NCBI GenBank assembly: GCA_045539425.1
Contig: JAZQFH010000031.1
Coordinates: 171,066-235,065 of the forward strand
Source of the DNA: RUG14871 sp045539425
GTDB lineage: Bacteria; Bacillota_I; Bacilli_A; Erysipelotrichales; Erysipelotrichaceae
Length of the DNA: 64,000 nt
Direction: 5' to 3'
Part shown: positions 1-8,912 of the stretch, in pieces
How positions within the stretch are numbered: position 1 is the stretch's first letter
How the letters are laid out: the number at the start of each line of letters is the position of its first letter
The notes under the pieces: generated by a model
Seen by the model: only the letters and a program-made list of their open reading frames with translations
What the model was told of the DNA's origin: nothing
The model's database searches: none
Made by a program: the position numbers and the translations under genes

Positions 1-634
1 GATTTTCGGAAACTACAAATACGTGGACGGAAAGGACAGGGACTTTGAGGAATGGAACATGCGCGCAGGGGACTTAAGAAGGAACAACGAGTATTATGCC
101 GTGATCCATACCTATGTGGATTCCTTCCAGAACTATGACAAGGAGGAATTCTATTACGCCAGAACGCTACACGAGTGGGAAGAGATGTTAAGAAACGATC
201 CGGAATGCAGGCTTCCTTTGGGCGGCTTCTATGAACTGAAGCAGGAGCTCTTTGATTTGTCCCGGCTGAATGTGGACAGTTATCAGAACCGCTATGCGGC
301 ACTTCCCATCATAACCAAACGTGAAGTTGCCTGGAAGAATTCCGGAAGGGATGAATTCGGCATGATCACGATGGGGGCACCGGAATATGATGAGGAAACA
401 AGAAACTGGCTCGGCTTACTGGATGAGCTGAACCTCTTAGATGAGAATTATTTGAAGAACTATGACGATGTCATGGGGAAGGATTACAACTCCCTCAGCG
501 CAGAGCAGATTCTGACCGTGCTCACCTTTGCCATCCGCTCGGAGCGCTTCAATCCGGGAGCGCTGGCCAGAATGATCGAAGACGGCAGCGTGGAAAAGCT
601 GGGAAGACGCTTACGTAAACTGACCAGAAAATAA
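1..634 (+). CDS. DUF6508-like protein, 5'-truncated by window edge
   Basis: The reading frame is open from base 2, so the GTG at 23 is probably internal and the gene begins before the window. The C-terminal part (a leucine-rich stretch, then an ILTVLTFAIRSERF segment and ALARMIEDGSVEKLGRRL) resembles the C-terminal signature of the DUF6508 family, whose function is unknown. The protein is acidic, with no membrane segment and no recognisable catalytic motif. It converges on the hydrolase gene at 695-1627. The family name is a recollection of the motif pattern and was not checked by search. Confidence 0.6.
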   Translation, partial: IFGNYKYVDGKDRDFEEWNMRAGDLRRNNEYYAVIHTYVDSFQNYDKEEFYYARTLHEWEEMLRNDPECRLPLGGFYELKQELFDLSRLNVDSYQNRYAALPIITKREVAWKNSGRDEFGMITMGAPEYDEETRNWLGLLDELNLLDENYLKNYDDVMGKDYNSLSAEQILTVLTFAIRSERFNPGALARMIEDGSVEKLGRRLRKLTRK

Positions 635-642
635 AGGAATTC

Positions 643-673
643 ATAAAAAAAAGAGGCTTCCGTCTGGAAGCCT
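643..673 (-). terminator. Rho-independent terminator of the alpha/beta hydrolase gene
   Basis: An 8-bp perfect stem (AGGCTTCC/GGAAGCCT, loop GTCT) lies between convergent genes. Read on the minus strand it is followed by a run of eight Ts, so it mainly ends the minus-strand hydrolase transcript. Confidence 0.85.
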
Positions 674-694
674 TTCAAATGTTCTACTTGTCTA

Positions 695-1627
695 TTAGAG
701 ATAGCTGTCGAAGAACTGGATGATTCCCTGTTCGACATCGAACTTGATCTCGTCGTAGTTGTGGATCTCGTGACGGTATCCGGTATAGAGGACCGTTGTG
801 ACATCATGTCCCGTATCCGTAAGCCAGTTGGCCGTCTGATAAACACCCGTACCGTACTGACCGACCGGGTCCTGATCTCCGGCAATGTTGTAGACCGGAA
901 GCTCCTGCGGAACTTTCTTTGCCCATTCTTCGCCGGTGATGTCTTCCATCATCTGGTTGAAATAGAGCCAGGCACGGTTGCTGGTTGTCTTCGTAAAGGC
1001 ATCAAACGGGTCTTTCGCATGGTCAATCTGAACATACGGATCATCGCAGATCCATTCATTTCCGAGCTTGACGCCTTCCTTGCATCTGGCGAACATCCAG
1101 CCCATGAATCTGGCACCGAGATTCGGATCGGCATCGTATGGCTGACCGTTTTCCACCAGATCCTTCAGATAGGCGAGGTTTTCCTTTAATCCCGGCCATT
1201 CTCCCGTTGTACCGCAGATCGTGACAGCGGTCAGATCCTTACCGTATCTGGCCATGTACTGGCGGGCAATAAAGGAGCCCATGCTGTGGCCGAACATGAA
1301 ATACGGAAGATTCGGATACATTTCACATACCAGATCATGCAGCTTCTTTTCATCCTCGACCATGGTCGTGAATCCCTTGTCACCCCAGTCACCCCAGCAG
1401 TCATTCTCCATCGCCGTTTTCCCGTGTCCGACATGGTCATCCGCTGCCACAATGTATCCTGCATCCATAAAGGAAACAATCATGTGCAGATAGCGGCGGG
1501 AATGTTCTCCGAAGCCGTGAATCAGTTGGATGATACCGACCGGACGGCAGGCAGGTACATAAACCCATCCGAAAACGGTGTCGCGTTCATTAAAAGAGCG
1601 AAACTTCACTTCATGTAACATATTCAA
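695..1627 (-). CDS. Alpha/beta hydrolase, monoacylglycerol lipase/lysophospholipase-like
   Basis: Soluble 310-residue serine hydrolase of the Hydrolase_4 type. The sequence shows an oxyanion-hole region LIHGFGEHS, a DHVGHGKT loop and the nucleophile elbow FGHSMGS. A late Asp (AGDQDPVG) and His (YRHEIHN) complete a plausible Ser-Asp-His triad. The family cleaves monoacylglycerols, lysophospholipids or other carboxyl esters; the substrate here cannot be read from sequence. There is no signal peptide, so it is probably cytoplasmic. It is monocistronic with its own terminator and diverges from the gene at 1778. Confidence 0.85.
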   Translation of the reverse strand: MNMLHEVKFRSFNERDTVFGWVYVPACRPVGIIQLIHGFGEHSRRYLHMIVSFMDAGYIVAADDHVGHGKTAMENDCWGDWGDKGFTTMVEDEKKLHDLVCEMYPNLPYFMFGHSMGSFIARQYMARYGKDLTAVTICGTTGEWPGLKENLAYLKDLVENGQPYDADPNLGARFMGWMFARCKEGVKLGNEWICDDPYVQIDHAKDPFDAFTKTTSNRAWLYFNQMMEDITGEEWAKKVPQELPVYNIAGDQDPVGQYGTGVYQTANWLTDTGHDVTTVLYTGYRHEIHNYDEIKFDVEQGIIQFFDSYL

Positions 1628-1777
1628 TTATCCTTTCATCAGAGAGCGTATCTCTCATCTCTACTTTTATGATATCACAATTCTGAGAGTACTAATGATG
1701 AACACTCGTACACTTCGTCGTATATTTGAGCCTCTTTTGTGATAAGATGAAGTAAGAGAATACGAGGTATAAAATAA

Positions 1778-2971
1778 ATGAAAATTGGTGTTTACTACAT
1801 TGAAAGCACAAATGCGGAAAGCGTGAATATCAACCGCTATAACCGCGAAGTCGTCGAAAAGCTGGGCGAGCTTTCCCAGTCCGAGATTGAGTTTACGGAT
1901 CTGGAACATGTTTTTGACTATGATCTGTTACTGACATTCATCGGCGGCGGCGGTACGGAAGGCCGCTTCAAGGCAGTCGTGGATAAACTGCCGCGTCCTG
2001 TCCTCTTATTGACAACAGGATACAATAACTCCCTTGCTGCCAGTATGGAGATTCTTTCCTATCTGAAACAGAATCAGATCCAGGGTGAGATCATCCACGG
2101 TTCCATGGAGAAGATGGCAGAGAGAGTCCGCGTTCTTGCCCGTGTGTTTGCGACAAAGAAATATCTGAAACAGCTGAGAATCGGACGCGTCGGAAAACCG
2201 AGCGACTGGCTGATCTCTTCCGATGTGGATGCGGAAGAATCCTATAAGAAAAACGGCATCACGATCGTCGATATCCCGATGGAAGAATTCTTTGCGGAAA
2301 TCGCCAAGAAAGAATATGAAGACAATGAATACACCGCTTTAATTAAGGCAAAGAACTGGCATCCGCAGGATACGGAACTCTGCTGCGAGATCTACGGTGC
2401 CTTAAAGAGAATCTGCTGCAAATACGAACTCGGCGGAGTTACGGTACGCTGTTTCGATCTGCTTGGTCCGATCAAGGGAACAGGCTGTCTGGCACTTGCC
2501 GTACTGAATGCGGAAGGCGTCTATGCGGGATGTGAAGGGGATACCCCGGCATTGATCTCGATGTGTGTCGCCGGCAATCTGACAGGCAAACCAGTCTTTA
2601 TGGCAAACCCGAGCCGCATTCTGAGCGATGACAATGATATCATCTTCGCTCACTGCACGCTCCCGATCAACATGCCGACTTCCTTCGAACTGATGACACA
2701 CTTTGAAAGCGGACTCGGCGTCGCATTCCGCGGTCATATCACGGAAGGACCGATCACACTGTTTAAGACAAGCGGTCTGCTTGACAGACACTATGTTGCC
2801 CGCGGCGAGCTGAAAGAGAACCTGACGGAAACCAATTTATGCCGTACACAGGTCCGCATCCATCTTGAAGAGGAAGATCTGAAGTACTTCCTGACTGACT
2901 CCATCGGCAACCACCATATGATCATCAACGGTGACTATAAGGATCTCATCGAAGAGTTCTATCGCTGGTAA
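1778..2971 (+). CDS. L-fucose/L-arabinose isomerase-like protein
   Basis: 397-residue cytoplasmic protein resembling the fucose isomerase-related family. It has an N-terminal Rossmann-like half with a glycine-rich loop (LTFIGGGGTEG) and a C-terminal half with conserved acidic and histidine residues (GCEGDTPALIS, HCTLPINMP, GHITEGPITL) of the kind that bind metal in ketol-isomerases. The true family members interconvert aldoses and ketoses. Many divergent members, including those that stand alone as here, have no assigned substrate. It is not next to a kinase or aldolase, so no pathway can be assigned. A strong terminator follows directly. Confidence 0.75.
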   Translation: MKIGVYYIESTNAESVNINRYNREVVEKLGELSQSEIEFTDLEHVFDYDLLLTFIGGGGTEGRFKAVVDKLPRPVLLLTTGYNNSLAASMEILSYLKQNQIQGEIIHGSMEKMAERVRVLARVFATKKYLKQLRIGRVGKPSDWLISSDVDAEESYKKNGITIVDIPMEEFFAEIAKKEYEDNEYTALIKAKNWHPQDTELCCEIYGALKRICCKYELGGVTVRCFDLLGPIKGTGCLALAVLNAEGVYAGCEGDTPALISMCVAGNLTGKPVFMANPSRILSDDNDIIFAHCTLPINMPTSFELMTHFESGLGVAFRGHITEGPITLFKTSGLLDRHYVARGELKENLTETNLCRTQVRIHLEEEDLKYFLTDSIGNHHMIINGDYKDLIEEFYRW

Positions 2972-2982
2972 TTTCATAATCC

Positions 2983-3006
2983 AAGAGGCTTCGGCCTCTT
3001 TTTTCT
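2983..3006 (+). terminator. Rho-independent terminator
   Basis: Stem AAGAGGC/GCCTCTT with a TTCG tetraloop followed by a T-rich tract, 12 bases after the isomerase-like gene. Confidence 0.9.
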
Positions 3007-3065
3007 TTTTTTGAAATGATATTGAGTGTACAATAGAACTGCATGCAAGCCGGAGGGGAACGTCT

Positions 3066-3971
3066 ATGAAACTATATCTGATCAAACAGTCATTACTGTC
3101 AACTGATCGCGATCAGCTGAGTGCACCGTATGTTGCCATACTGTCATCCGATGAGTGGCAGAAGGAACATGAGTGGTTTCAGCTGGAAATGGATCTGGAA
3201 CTGGAAAATGAGAAAATGACATCTGCCGTTGTGGGATACGATACGCTCTCCGGCTCTTTCAGTATTCCGAACCGTGCCGACCTGCAGAAAGAGGACGACT
3301 GCTTCCGCTTTGTACTGGATGAGAGGGGAATCGTCTTTATTGATGACAGCGGCTACGTACAGAAGAAAGTCGATCACATTCAGAAGAACAAGAAATGGAC
3401 ACTTCCGTCTCTGGAGCGCTTCCTCTATGATTTTCTGGACAGCATCGTATACAGGGATCTCCGCATCATGGAACAGTTTGAAGACGTTCTGGATGAGATG
3501 GAATCCTCCTTGCTGAGAGGGGAACTCAGCGTGGATGCCGCAAAACTGAACATGATCCGCTCCGAGCTTCGCTATCTTCTGATCTATTACGATCAGTTAC
3601 TGGATCTCTCGCAGGAGCTGGAAGAGAATGAAAATGAGTTCTTTGCGGAAGAGAATCTCCGCTATTTCCATCAGTTTCTCAGCCGTGTGGAAAGACTGCA
3701 GCAGACAGCTTCCTACCTCAGAGACTATACGACGCAGATCCGTGATCTCTCCCAGCAGAATAACGACATCCGTCAGAACCGCATCATGACGATTCTGACG
3801 GTTGTAACAACCATCTTCATGCCACTGACGCTGATTGCCGGCTGGTACGGGATGAACTTCAAATACATGCCGGAACTCAATTCCGTTTACGCTTATCCGT
3901 TAGTGATTCTGATCAGCGTGCTGATTGTGATCGTATCACTCTGGTATTTCCGGAAAAAACACTGGTTATAA
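3066..3971 (+). CDS. CorA-family magnesium/divalent cation transporter
   Basis: 301-residue protein with the CorA layout: a soluble, acidic, largely helical N-terminal domain (about 1-240) and two C-terminal membrane helices. The family signature GMN sits at residues 262-264, at the end of the first helix (preceded by MPLTLIAGWY). A second hydrophobic helix (about 277-293) precedes a basic tail. CorA proteins form pentamers that take up Mg2+, or in some members other divalent ions, through the inner membrane. ATG at 3066 follows a GGAGGGG ribosome binding site. The gene is flanked by terminators on both sides, so it is a single transcription unit. Confidence 0.93.
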   Translation: MKLYLIKQSLLSTDRDQLSAPYVAILSSDEWQKEHEWFQLEMDLELENEKMTSAVVGYDTLSGSFSIPNRADLQKEDDCFRFVLDERGIVFIDDSGYVQKKVDHIQKNKKWTLPSLERFLYDFLDSIVYRDLRIMEQFEDVLDEMESSLLRGELSVDAAKLNMIRSELRYLLIYYDQLLDLSQELEENENEFFAEENLRYFHQFLSRVERLQQTASYLRDYTTQIRDLSQQNNDIRQNRIMTILTVVTTIFMPLTLIAGWYGMNFKYMPELNSVYAYPLVILISVLIVIVSLWYFRKKHWL

Positions 3972-3974
3972 TCA

Positions 3975-3999
3975 AAATGCCCCTGTGGGCATTTTTTTG
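3975..3999 (+). terminator. Rho-independent terminator after corA-like gene
   Basis: Stem AAATGCCC/GGGCATTT with loop CTGT and a following T-run, just past the stop codon. Confidence 0.9.
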
Positions 4000-4118
4000 T
4001 AATACAAACATGTGCAGATGTCGATAAAAAAACAGTTTAATTGACGAGGGATATGCATGCCGCGTTTTGGAAATGTATAATAAAAGTAACATACAAAGGG
4101 GAAGGGAGGTTCACATCC

Positions 4119-7100
4119 ATGAAACCTGTCAAAACCATCGATAAAAAGGCGGTTTCCGCCTTAAAACAGTTTACGGACAGAGAAGAGCCGCGCGAGACGT
4201 TCCGGCGTGCCTTTACTTATGGGAAGGAACATCCGGATGAATTCAACGTGATCTCCTATTACGGGATCGGCGGATTCGGCAAGAGCCGTCTGATTCATGA
4301 ACTGATGTCCTCATTGAGCCGTAGGAATGAAAGGGTCTCAGAGCTACAGAGGACCGTTTATACCCTTTACGATTTTGAGGAAGGTACCGGCCGGCTGTCT
4401 TGCCTGACACATATGAAAAACAAACTGAAGAAGCAGGGACTGGAATTCCCGCTTTTTGAAGCGGCTGAGATTGCCTTTAACGAGAAGAGCGGTATCCCGA
4501 TGTATCAGAACGTAGAGGAGAATACGCTATTGGACAATCCGATTCTGGCGGTAACGGCGGAATTCATCCCCGGCGCAAAAGGGGTGCTGGAAATCATGCG
4601 CTCCGGCAAGGATGCGCTCGGCGAAGTCGGAAAATACTTCAAACGTTTAAAGAAATACTGGAATGTCGATGAGCAGGAGCTCACCAAAGAGATTGGATAC
4701 ATCTCCACACTGGAGGCAAAAAACATCGAAGAACAGCTTCCGTACTACTTCGCAAAAGACCTGCAGCGCAATGTGGAACATGCCGCCGATCTGGGTTTCT
4801 CGCTTCCAATCGTACTTTTCCTTGACACTTATGAGCTGTTAGTCAATTCCTATAAGAATCATGAATACTCCGGTGTTTATGATGAGTGGCTGCGCAATGA
4901 TATCGTCAAGGCCGTTCCCGGTATCCTGTATGTGATCGGCGGAAGAGAAAAGCTGAACTGGGGCGCAAAGGACAGTTTCTTTGAGGAAATGGAAGAGCAT
5001 GAGCTGGGAGATCTCTCCCGCAATGACTCCTTTGCCTTCTTACGGGCGGCAGGGGTGAAAGAGGAACTTCTGGAAGATATCTACCGCATCAGCGGCGGAA
5101 CTCCGCTCTTTCTGGACCTATCCGTCAATACCTATTACGAAACGCTTGCGGAAGGGAAAGAGTGCACCAAAGAGGATTTCGGCATCAACAAGGAATCCCT
5201 GATTGAACGCTTCTTCCGTTATATGGAAGCGGAAGATCGAAAGATTGCCATCATACTGGCACTTTTGCAGAGATGGAATGATGAGGAATACAAACAGATC
5301 GGCCCGCGCATTCTGGAAGGGCAGTATGATTTTGAGCGCTATGCGGCCTTTAACGAACATACGATCATTCTGAAGGATGCCGAGACCCGCTATTACATGC
5401 ACGAAAGCGTACGTGAGGTATTACGCCGCGTTTCCCTGCAGCCTAAATATCTGCAGTTACGGGAAAAAACGGTCCTTGTACTGCAGGATTACTTTATTGA
5501 TCTGCTCTTAAAGGAAGGACGCTCTTTACAGGATGTCTCAACTGACTTAAGGGAGATCACCAACCTGTTAAATGAAAAAATCCCGGCGGAATCTGTCAGG
5601 AAACTCTGGGAAGCCTCGAAGGAAACCGTCGATTCACTCTCCGATAAGGGACAGACAAATCTTTTACTGCAGTACTTAAACGGCTATCTTCGCTATAAGT
5701 ACGAAGAGCTGGAAGATGTCTATTGTGAAGCATTGCTGAAAAAGGCCAGGATTCTCTCAAAAATCGGGCGCGAAGATCTTTCACTGGAATACATTGAAGA
5801 GCTGAAGCAGAAGGCAGAGGGGAATGAGGCACTGAGGGAACCTTATCAGGATGCACTCTTCCTTGAAGTGGATCTTGTCATGACGCGCAATGAGCTGGAA
5901 CGCGTCTCTGAGATTCTCAAGACACTGGAAGCTTCCATTCCCGAAGATGATTACTATGATCTCTTCCGTCTGGCCTATCAGAAGGCAAATCTGGCCATGC
6001 AGATCGGGGACTATGAAGAAGCCATCCGCTGCAACCATCTGGCTCTGGATTATATCGATCAGGGAGATCTGTCACTGAGCACGCTGAGTGATGTCTATAA
6101 CAGTCTCGGCGTGGCACTCTTTTCCAACGGAAATGTGGAAGGCGGCGAAGAGTATATCAATAAGGGCTATGAAATCGCCAGGGAGTACTGGGGTGAGACT
6201 CACTACAATGCACTTTCGCATCTGATCCATGTCATCGGCATGATGATCTTCCAGGGAAAACTGGATACGGTGGAAGATCTGCTGGATGAAGCGGAACCGG
6301 TCATTCAGAAGAATTACGGCGAGTATTCCTCACTTTACAGGGAACTATTGATCATGCGGGCAGGGTGTCTCATTGCGCTTTCCCGTGATGATGAAGCCTG
6401 TGATCTTCTGGAATATGTCGGAAAACTGCAGGAACGCCTGCCTTATCTGGATTACCGGGTGGAATCCGTCCGTCTGGATTACATTTATCAGGCCGCGGCA
6501 GATCTGATGAATGATGAGATGATGCTCTGGGCTTTAGAGGAAAAGGAAAACTTTATCATTAAGAAGTTCGGGGAGCATGATATGGAACTGATCACGGTCT
6601 ATGAGTATTTCCAGGAATACTATTACGATAAGAAGGACTATGAGGCGGTGCTGCGCTATGGAGAGAAAGCAGAGGAAGTTCAGCTGCATCTGCCTGCGCA
6701 GAAGGATATCCATTATGTCCGCTTCCAGTCCGGAAGAGCCTATAATTTCCTCAATCAGCCAAAGAAGGCCGTCCCGTTACTCGAGGATGCCTACCGTAAT
6801 TATACGGAAGCAGCAATCTTCATAAATAAGAAACGTGTCGGCTTCGAATACCTGTTCGCTTTAATTGAATCCAGCGAATATCAGACGTATACCGAGGTAT
6901 TTGATGAGATGATGAAAGACGGATACAATCCCTCCTACGTCGCAAAGATCGACTATGCCTATGCTCTGACCTCCTGTAAACGTACGAAAGAAGCCGTTGA
7001 TGAATACGAGGCGATCCGGGCGCACTTCAAACGTATCGGGCAGACGGAAGAGAAGCGCTATTACATGGTGCTTTGCAATCTTGCGTCCTGCTATGCGGAC

Positions 7101-7352
7101 TTAAAAGAGATGGAAAAGCGGACGGAGGTATTTCTGGAAATGAATCCGGATCTTGCGAAACAGTATCTGCTTCCGGGGAACTTCGGAATCTACGTGAGCG
7201 ATATGGCGCGTTATTATCAATCGCAGAAGAATTACGGAGAAGCTCTCTATTTCATGGAATTTCTGAAAGAATTCTATGAAGAAAGAGGGATGCAGAAGAA
7301 TCTGGATGCTTTAGAGCGCCTGATGGAAGAGATTCGCTCCACGCTGAATTAA
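4119..7352 (+). CDS. Large STAND-like P-loop NTPase with C-terminal TPR-like repeats
   Basis: 1077-residue protein. I chose ATG 4119 because a GGAAGGGAGG ribosome binding site precedes it; the frame is open from 4041 but has no such site there. The P-loop GIGGFGKS lies at residues 49-56, followed by a candidate Walker B (VLFLDTYELL, Asp236), a sensor-like VIGGREKLNW and a GGTPLFL segment, an arrangement typical of AP-ATPase/STAND signalling NTPases. From about residue 480 to the end the protein is a long helical array with TPR-like units. It starts with only about 45 residues before the P-loop, and I see no recognisable effector domain, signal peptide or membrane segment. STAND proteins act in regulation or antiphage defence; which applies here is unknown. 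It is monocistronic. Confidence 0.7.
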   Translation: MKPVKTIDKKAVSALKQFTDREEPRETFRRAFTYGKEHPDEFNVISYYGIGGFGKSRLIHELMSSLSRRNERVSELQRTVYTLYDFEEGTGRLSCLTHMKNKLKKQGLEFPLFEAAEIAFNEKSGIPMYQNVEENTLLDNPILAVTAEFIPGAKGVLEIMRSGKDALGEVGKYFKRLKKYWNVDEQELTKEIGYISTLEAKNIEEQLPYYFAKDLQRNVEHAADLGFSLPIVLFLDTYELLVNSYKNHEYSGVYDEWLRNDIVKAVPGILYVIGGREKLNWGAKDSFFEEMEEHELGDLSRNDSFAFLRAAGVKEELLEDIYRISGGTPLFLDLSVNTYYETLAEGKECTKEDFGINKESLIERFFRYMEAEDRKIAIILALLQRWNDEEYKQIGPRILEGQYDFERYAAFNEHTIILKDAETRYYMHESVREVLRRVSLQPKYLQLREKTVLVLQDYFIDLLLKEGRSLQDVSTDLREITNLLNEKIPAESVRKLWEASKETVDSLSDKGQTNLLLQYLNGYLRYKYEELEDVYCEALLKKARILSKIGREDLSLEYIEELKQKAEGNEALREPYQDALFLEVDLVMTRNELERVSEILKTLEASIPEDDYYDLFRLAYQKANLAMQIGDYEEAIRCNHLALDYIDQGDLSLSTLSDVYNSLGVALFSNGNVEGGEEYINKGYEIAREYWGETHYNALSHLIHVIGMMIFQGKLDTVEDLLDEAEPVIQKNYGEYSSLYRELLIMRAGCLIALSRDDEACDLLEYVGKLQERLPYLDYRVESVRLDYIYQAAADLMNDEMMLWALEEKENFIIKKFGEHDMELITVYEYFQEYYYDKKDYEAVLRYGEKAEEVQLHLPAQKDIHYVRFQSGRAYNFLNQPKKAVPLLEDAYRNYTEAAIFINKKRVGFEYLFALIESSEYQTYTEVFDEMMKDGYNPSYVAKIDYAYALTSCKRTKEAVDEYEAIRAHFKRIGQTEEKRYYMVLCNLASCYADLKEMEKRTEVFLEMNPDLAKQYLLPGNFGIYVSDMARYYQSQKNYGEALYFMEFLKEFYEERGMQKNLDALERLMEEIRSTLN

Positions 7353-7355
7353 TAC

Positions 7356-7380
7356 GAAGAGGCACTGCCTCTTCTTTATT
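7356..7380 (+). terminator. Rho-independent terminator after NTPase-TPR gene
   Basis: Stem GAAGAGGC/GCCTCTTC with a 3-base loop begins 3 bases after the stop codon and is followed by a short T-rich stretch. The T-run is weak. Confidence 0.7.
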
Positions 7381-7422
7381 ATGCGTAATATTTCATGTAG
7401 AATATGGATAGATTCAATAAAC

Positions 7423-7492
7423 GGGAAAATCACACGGAAAATCAGGGTGTCTTTTTGCATCGCGTTTTTGTCTTATTCCAGCTGATTTTCCC
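7423..7492 (+). repeat. Direct and inverted copies of a GGAAAATCA element in the leader of the next gene
   Basis: GGGAAAATCA (7423-7432) has a perfect inverted partner TGATTTTCCC (7483-7492). A further direct copy GGAAAATCAG (7436-7445) is complementary to CTGATTTTCC (7482-7491). The two left copies could therefore pair alternatively with the right one, 7 to 17 bases upstream of the GGGGG ribosome binding region. It could be an operator or an RNA switch; neither is shown. Confidence 0.55.
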
Positions 7493-7509
7493 GAAAAAAG
7501 GGGGCATCT

Positions 7510-8142
7510 ATGATTCGCAGTAACATTGTAAAGCTCAACAACAGGCGGATGATTGCTTACCGCCGGAAACTGAAAGCCGGAGACAGTGCGATTGTGCTGA
7601 TGTCTGCCGATACGACCGCAGTCGGGCTGGCCACTCTGAGCAAGCGGGACAATGAGCCGATTATAAGCGCGAATACGGACGTATCACTGTATCCTCTGGA
7701 AGCCTTTAAAGAAGCAGCAGAGATGACGATGGGCATGCCGTATCATAAACAGGGCAGCGTGAAAGTGAGCGCGGACATGTTTGTGGAGGAAACGGCGGAG
7801 GAAGCACCGGAAGAAGTGGAAGTTGATCTGAAAGCGTATGAGGCAGTTGTTGCAGCTTATTCAGATAAGACGGGGAAACTTTCCTACAGTCTTCTGAATA
7901 AGGATCTGATCCGCTTTGCCCACAGCAGCTCCATCGTAAGAAAGATGGTGGCGGACGCGAAGGATGTAAAGGAGATCTGTAAATACATCGTTTCCAGCAA
8001 GATCCGTCATATTGTGAAGAATCCGGATCTGCCGGAAGTACAGGTGGATAAGATCGTGGAACTTCTGGATGAAGTAAGTCCGAAATCCGTCACAAAAGAG
8101 CTGAGTGAAGAACTCAGAAAAATGCTGAAAAAGGGGAATTAA
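7510..8142 (+). CDS. Hypothetical protein, no recognised family
   Basis: 210-residue soluble protein that I do not recognise. The first ~85 residues look mixed alpha/beta (SAIVLMSADTTAVGLATLSK). A Glu/Val-rich acidic linker (about 97-112, EETAEEAPEEVEVDL) follows, then a helical, Lys-rich C-terminal half ending SEELRKMLKKGN. No signal peptide or membrane segment is visible. The start ATG lies 6 bases after a run of Gs. Its leader carries the repeated GGAAAATCA element. It sits downstream of the NTPase-TPR gene, separated by a terminator, so any functional link is only positional. It converges on the DUF3267 gene. Confidence 0.65.
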   Translation: MIRSNIVKLNNRRMIAYRRKLKAGDSAIVLMSADTTAVGLATLSKRDNEPIISANTDVSLYPLEAFKEAAEMTMGMPYHKQGSVKVSADMFVEETAEEAPEEVEVDLKAYEAVVAAYSDKTGKLSYSLLNKDLIRFAHSSSIVRKMVADAKDVKEICKYIVSSKIRHIVKNPDLPEVQVDKIVELLDEVSPKSVTKELSEELRKMLKKGN

Positions 8143-8156
8143 CATATCCTTTCAAA

Positions 8157-8203
8157 GGAAAGGCCCCACTCGCTCATACAAGAGAGCATTGGGGCCTTTT
8201 CCT
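8157..8203. terminator. Bidirectional terminator between convergent genes
   Basis: Long imperfect hairpin: AGGCCCCA pairs with TGGGGCCT, extended by flanking GGAAA/TTTTCC and CGCTC/GAGC pairing. It lies between the stop codons of the two convergent genes and slightly overlaps the minus-strand stop. Confidence 0.8.
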
Positions 8204-8786
8204 ATGCCTGTTTATCGTAAATGATCATGTCGACTCCGCTGTCTCTGATTTTAATGGAGTCAGGGAGTTTTCTTAAGTGGAAATAGACGTAGAGATCTCC
8301 TGCCGCTCCGCTCACATTGGCAATCTGAAGAAACCAGATCGTCCAGAACCAGGAGGGAATCAGAAACTGCAGCAGCAGAAAGAGTAAACCGAAAACCGTA
8401 AGCGGGGCAAGGCCGATACGGGCGAAGGCATATTTGTCAAAATAGTCCTCCAGGCTGCCGGCAAAGGCATATAAGCCGGTAAAGCCGTATCTCACTTTTT
8501 TTGCGCCGTAATGCTTCATGGTGACGCCATGCGTCAGTTCATGAAGAATAATGTAGACAATATACGCCGGAAGCAGCACGAGAAACTGCACCATGAGTTT
8601 GCGCGGCTCTTCAATATTTTTGCCGATGAAATCCGCAAACGGATAGATCAGGTTCATGCCGATAAACATGATGACCATAAGCAGAGTGGAAAGCCCGTTG
8701 ATTTTAAGGGCGAGTTTTTTATTGGACTGAAGATTCAGCTCTTCGATTTTAACGTAGTTTTCGGGTAATTCCTGCAGGGTATGCAT
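8202..8786 (-). CDS. DUF3267 family membrane metalloprotease-like protein
   Basis: 194-residue membrane protein. The chosen ATG (8786) follows an AGAGAGGA ribosome binding site; an ATG 30 bases upstream has none. About four hydrophobic helices are visible. The second is followed by ILHELTHGV, an HExxH-type zinc-binding motif in the membrane, as in the DUF3267 branch of the site-2 protease-like superfamily. Members are putative zincins of unknown substrate. The sequence after it (KKVRYGFTGLYAFAG) is also typical of this family. The gene diverges from butyrate kinase. Confidence 0.8.
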   Translation of the reverse strand: MHTLQELPENYVKIEELNLQSNKKLALKINGLSTLLMVIMFIGMNLIYPFADFIGKNIEEPRKLMVQFLVLLPAYIVYIILHELTHGVTMKHYGAKKVRYGFTGLYAFAGSLEDYFDKYAFARIGLAPLTVFGLLFLLLQFLIPSWFWTIWFLQIANVSGAAGDLYVYFHLRKLPDSIKIRDSGVDMIIYDKQA

Positions 8787-8858
8787 AAACAAAAAATCCT
8801 CTCTGTCTTTCATCATATCACATTAGCGGAAACATTGCTGAATCGATAAAAATGTACA

Positions 8859-8887
8859 TTGAAGCACTTATCAAAAACCGCTACAAT
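8859..8887 (+). promoter_or_regulatory. Sigma-A-type promoter for butyrate kinase
   Basis: TTGAAG (8859-8864), 17-base spacer, TACAAT (8882-8887), about 26 bases before the butyrate kinase ATG. This is a good match to the vegetative consensus at ideal spacing. Confidence 0.7.
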
Positions 8888-8912
8888 ATAGTATTGAAAA
8901 GTGAAGCAGCAT

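Noticed and set aside
4041..4118. Extended N-terminus for the NTPase-TPR protein
   Set aside because: No ribosome binding site at 4041, while a strong GGAAGGGAGG precedes ATG 4119.
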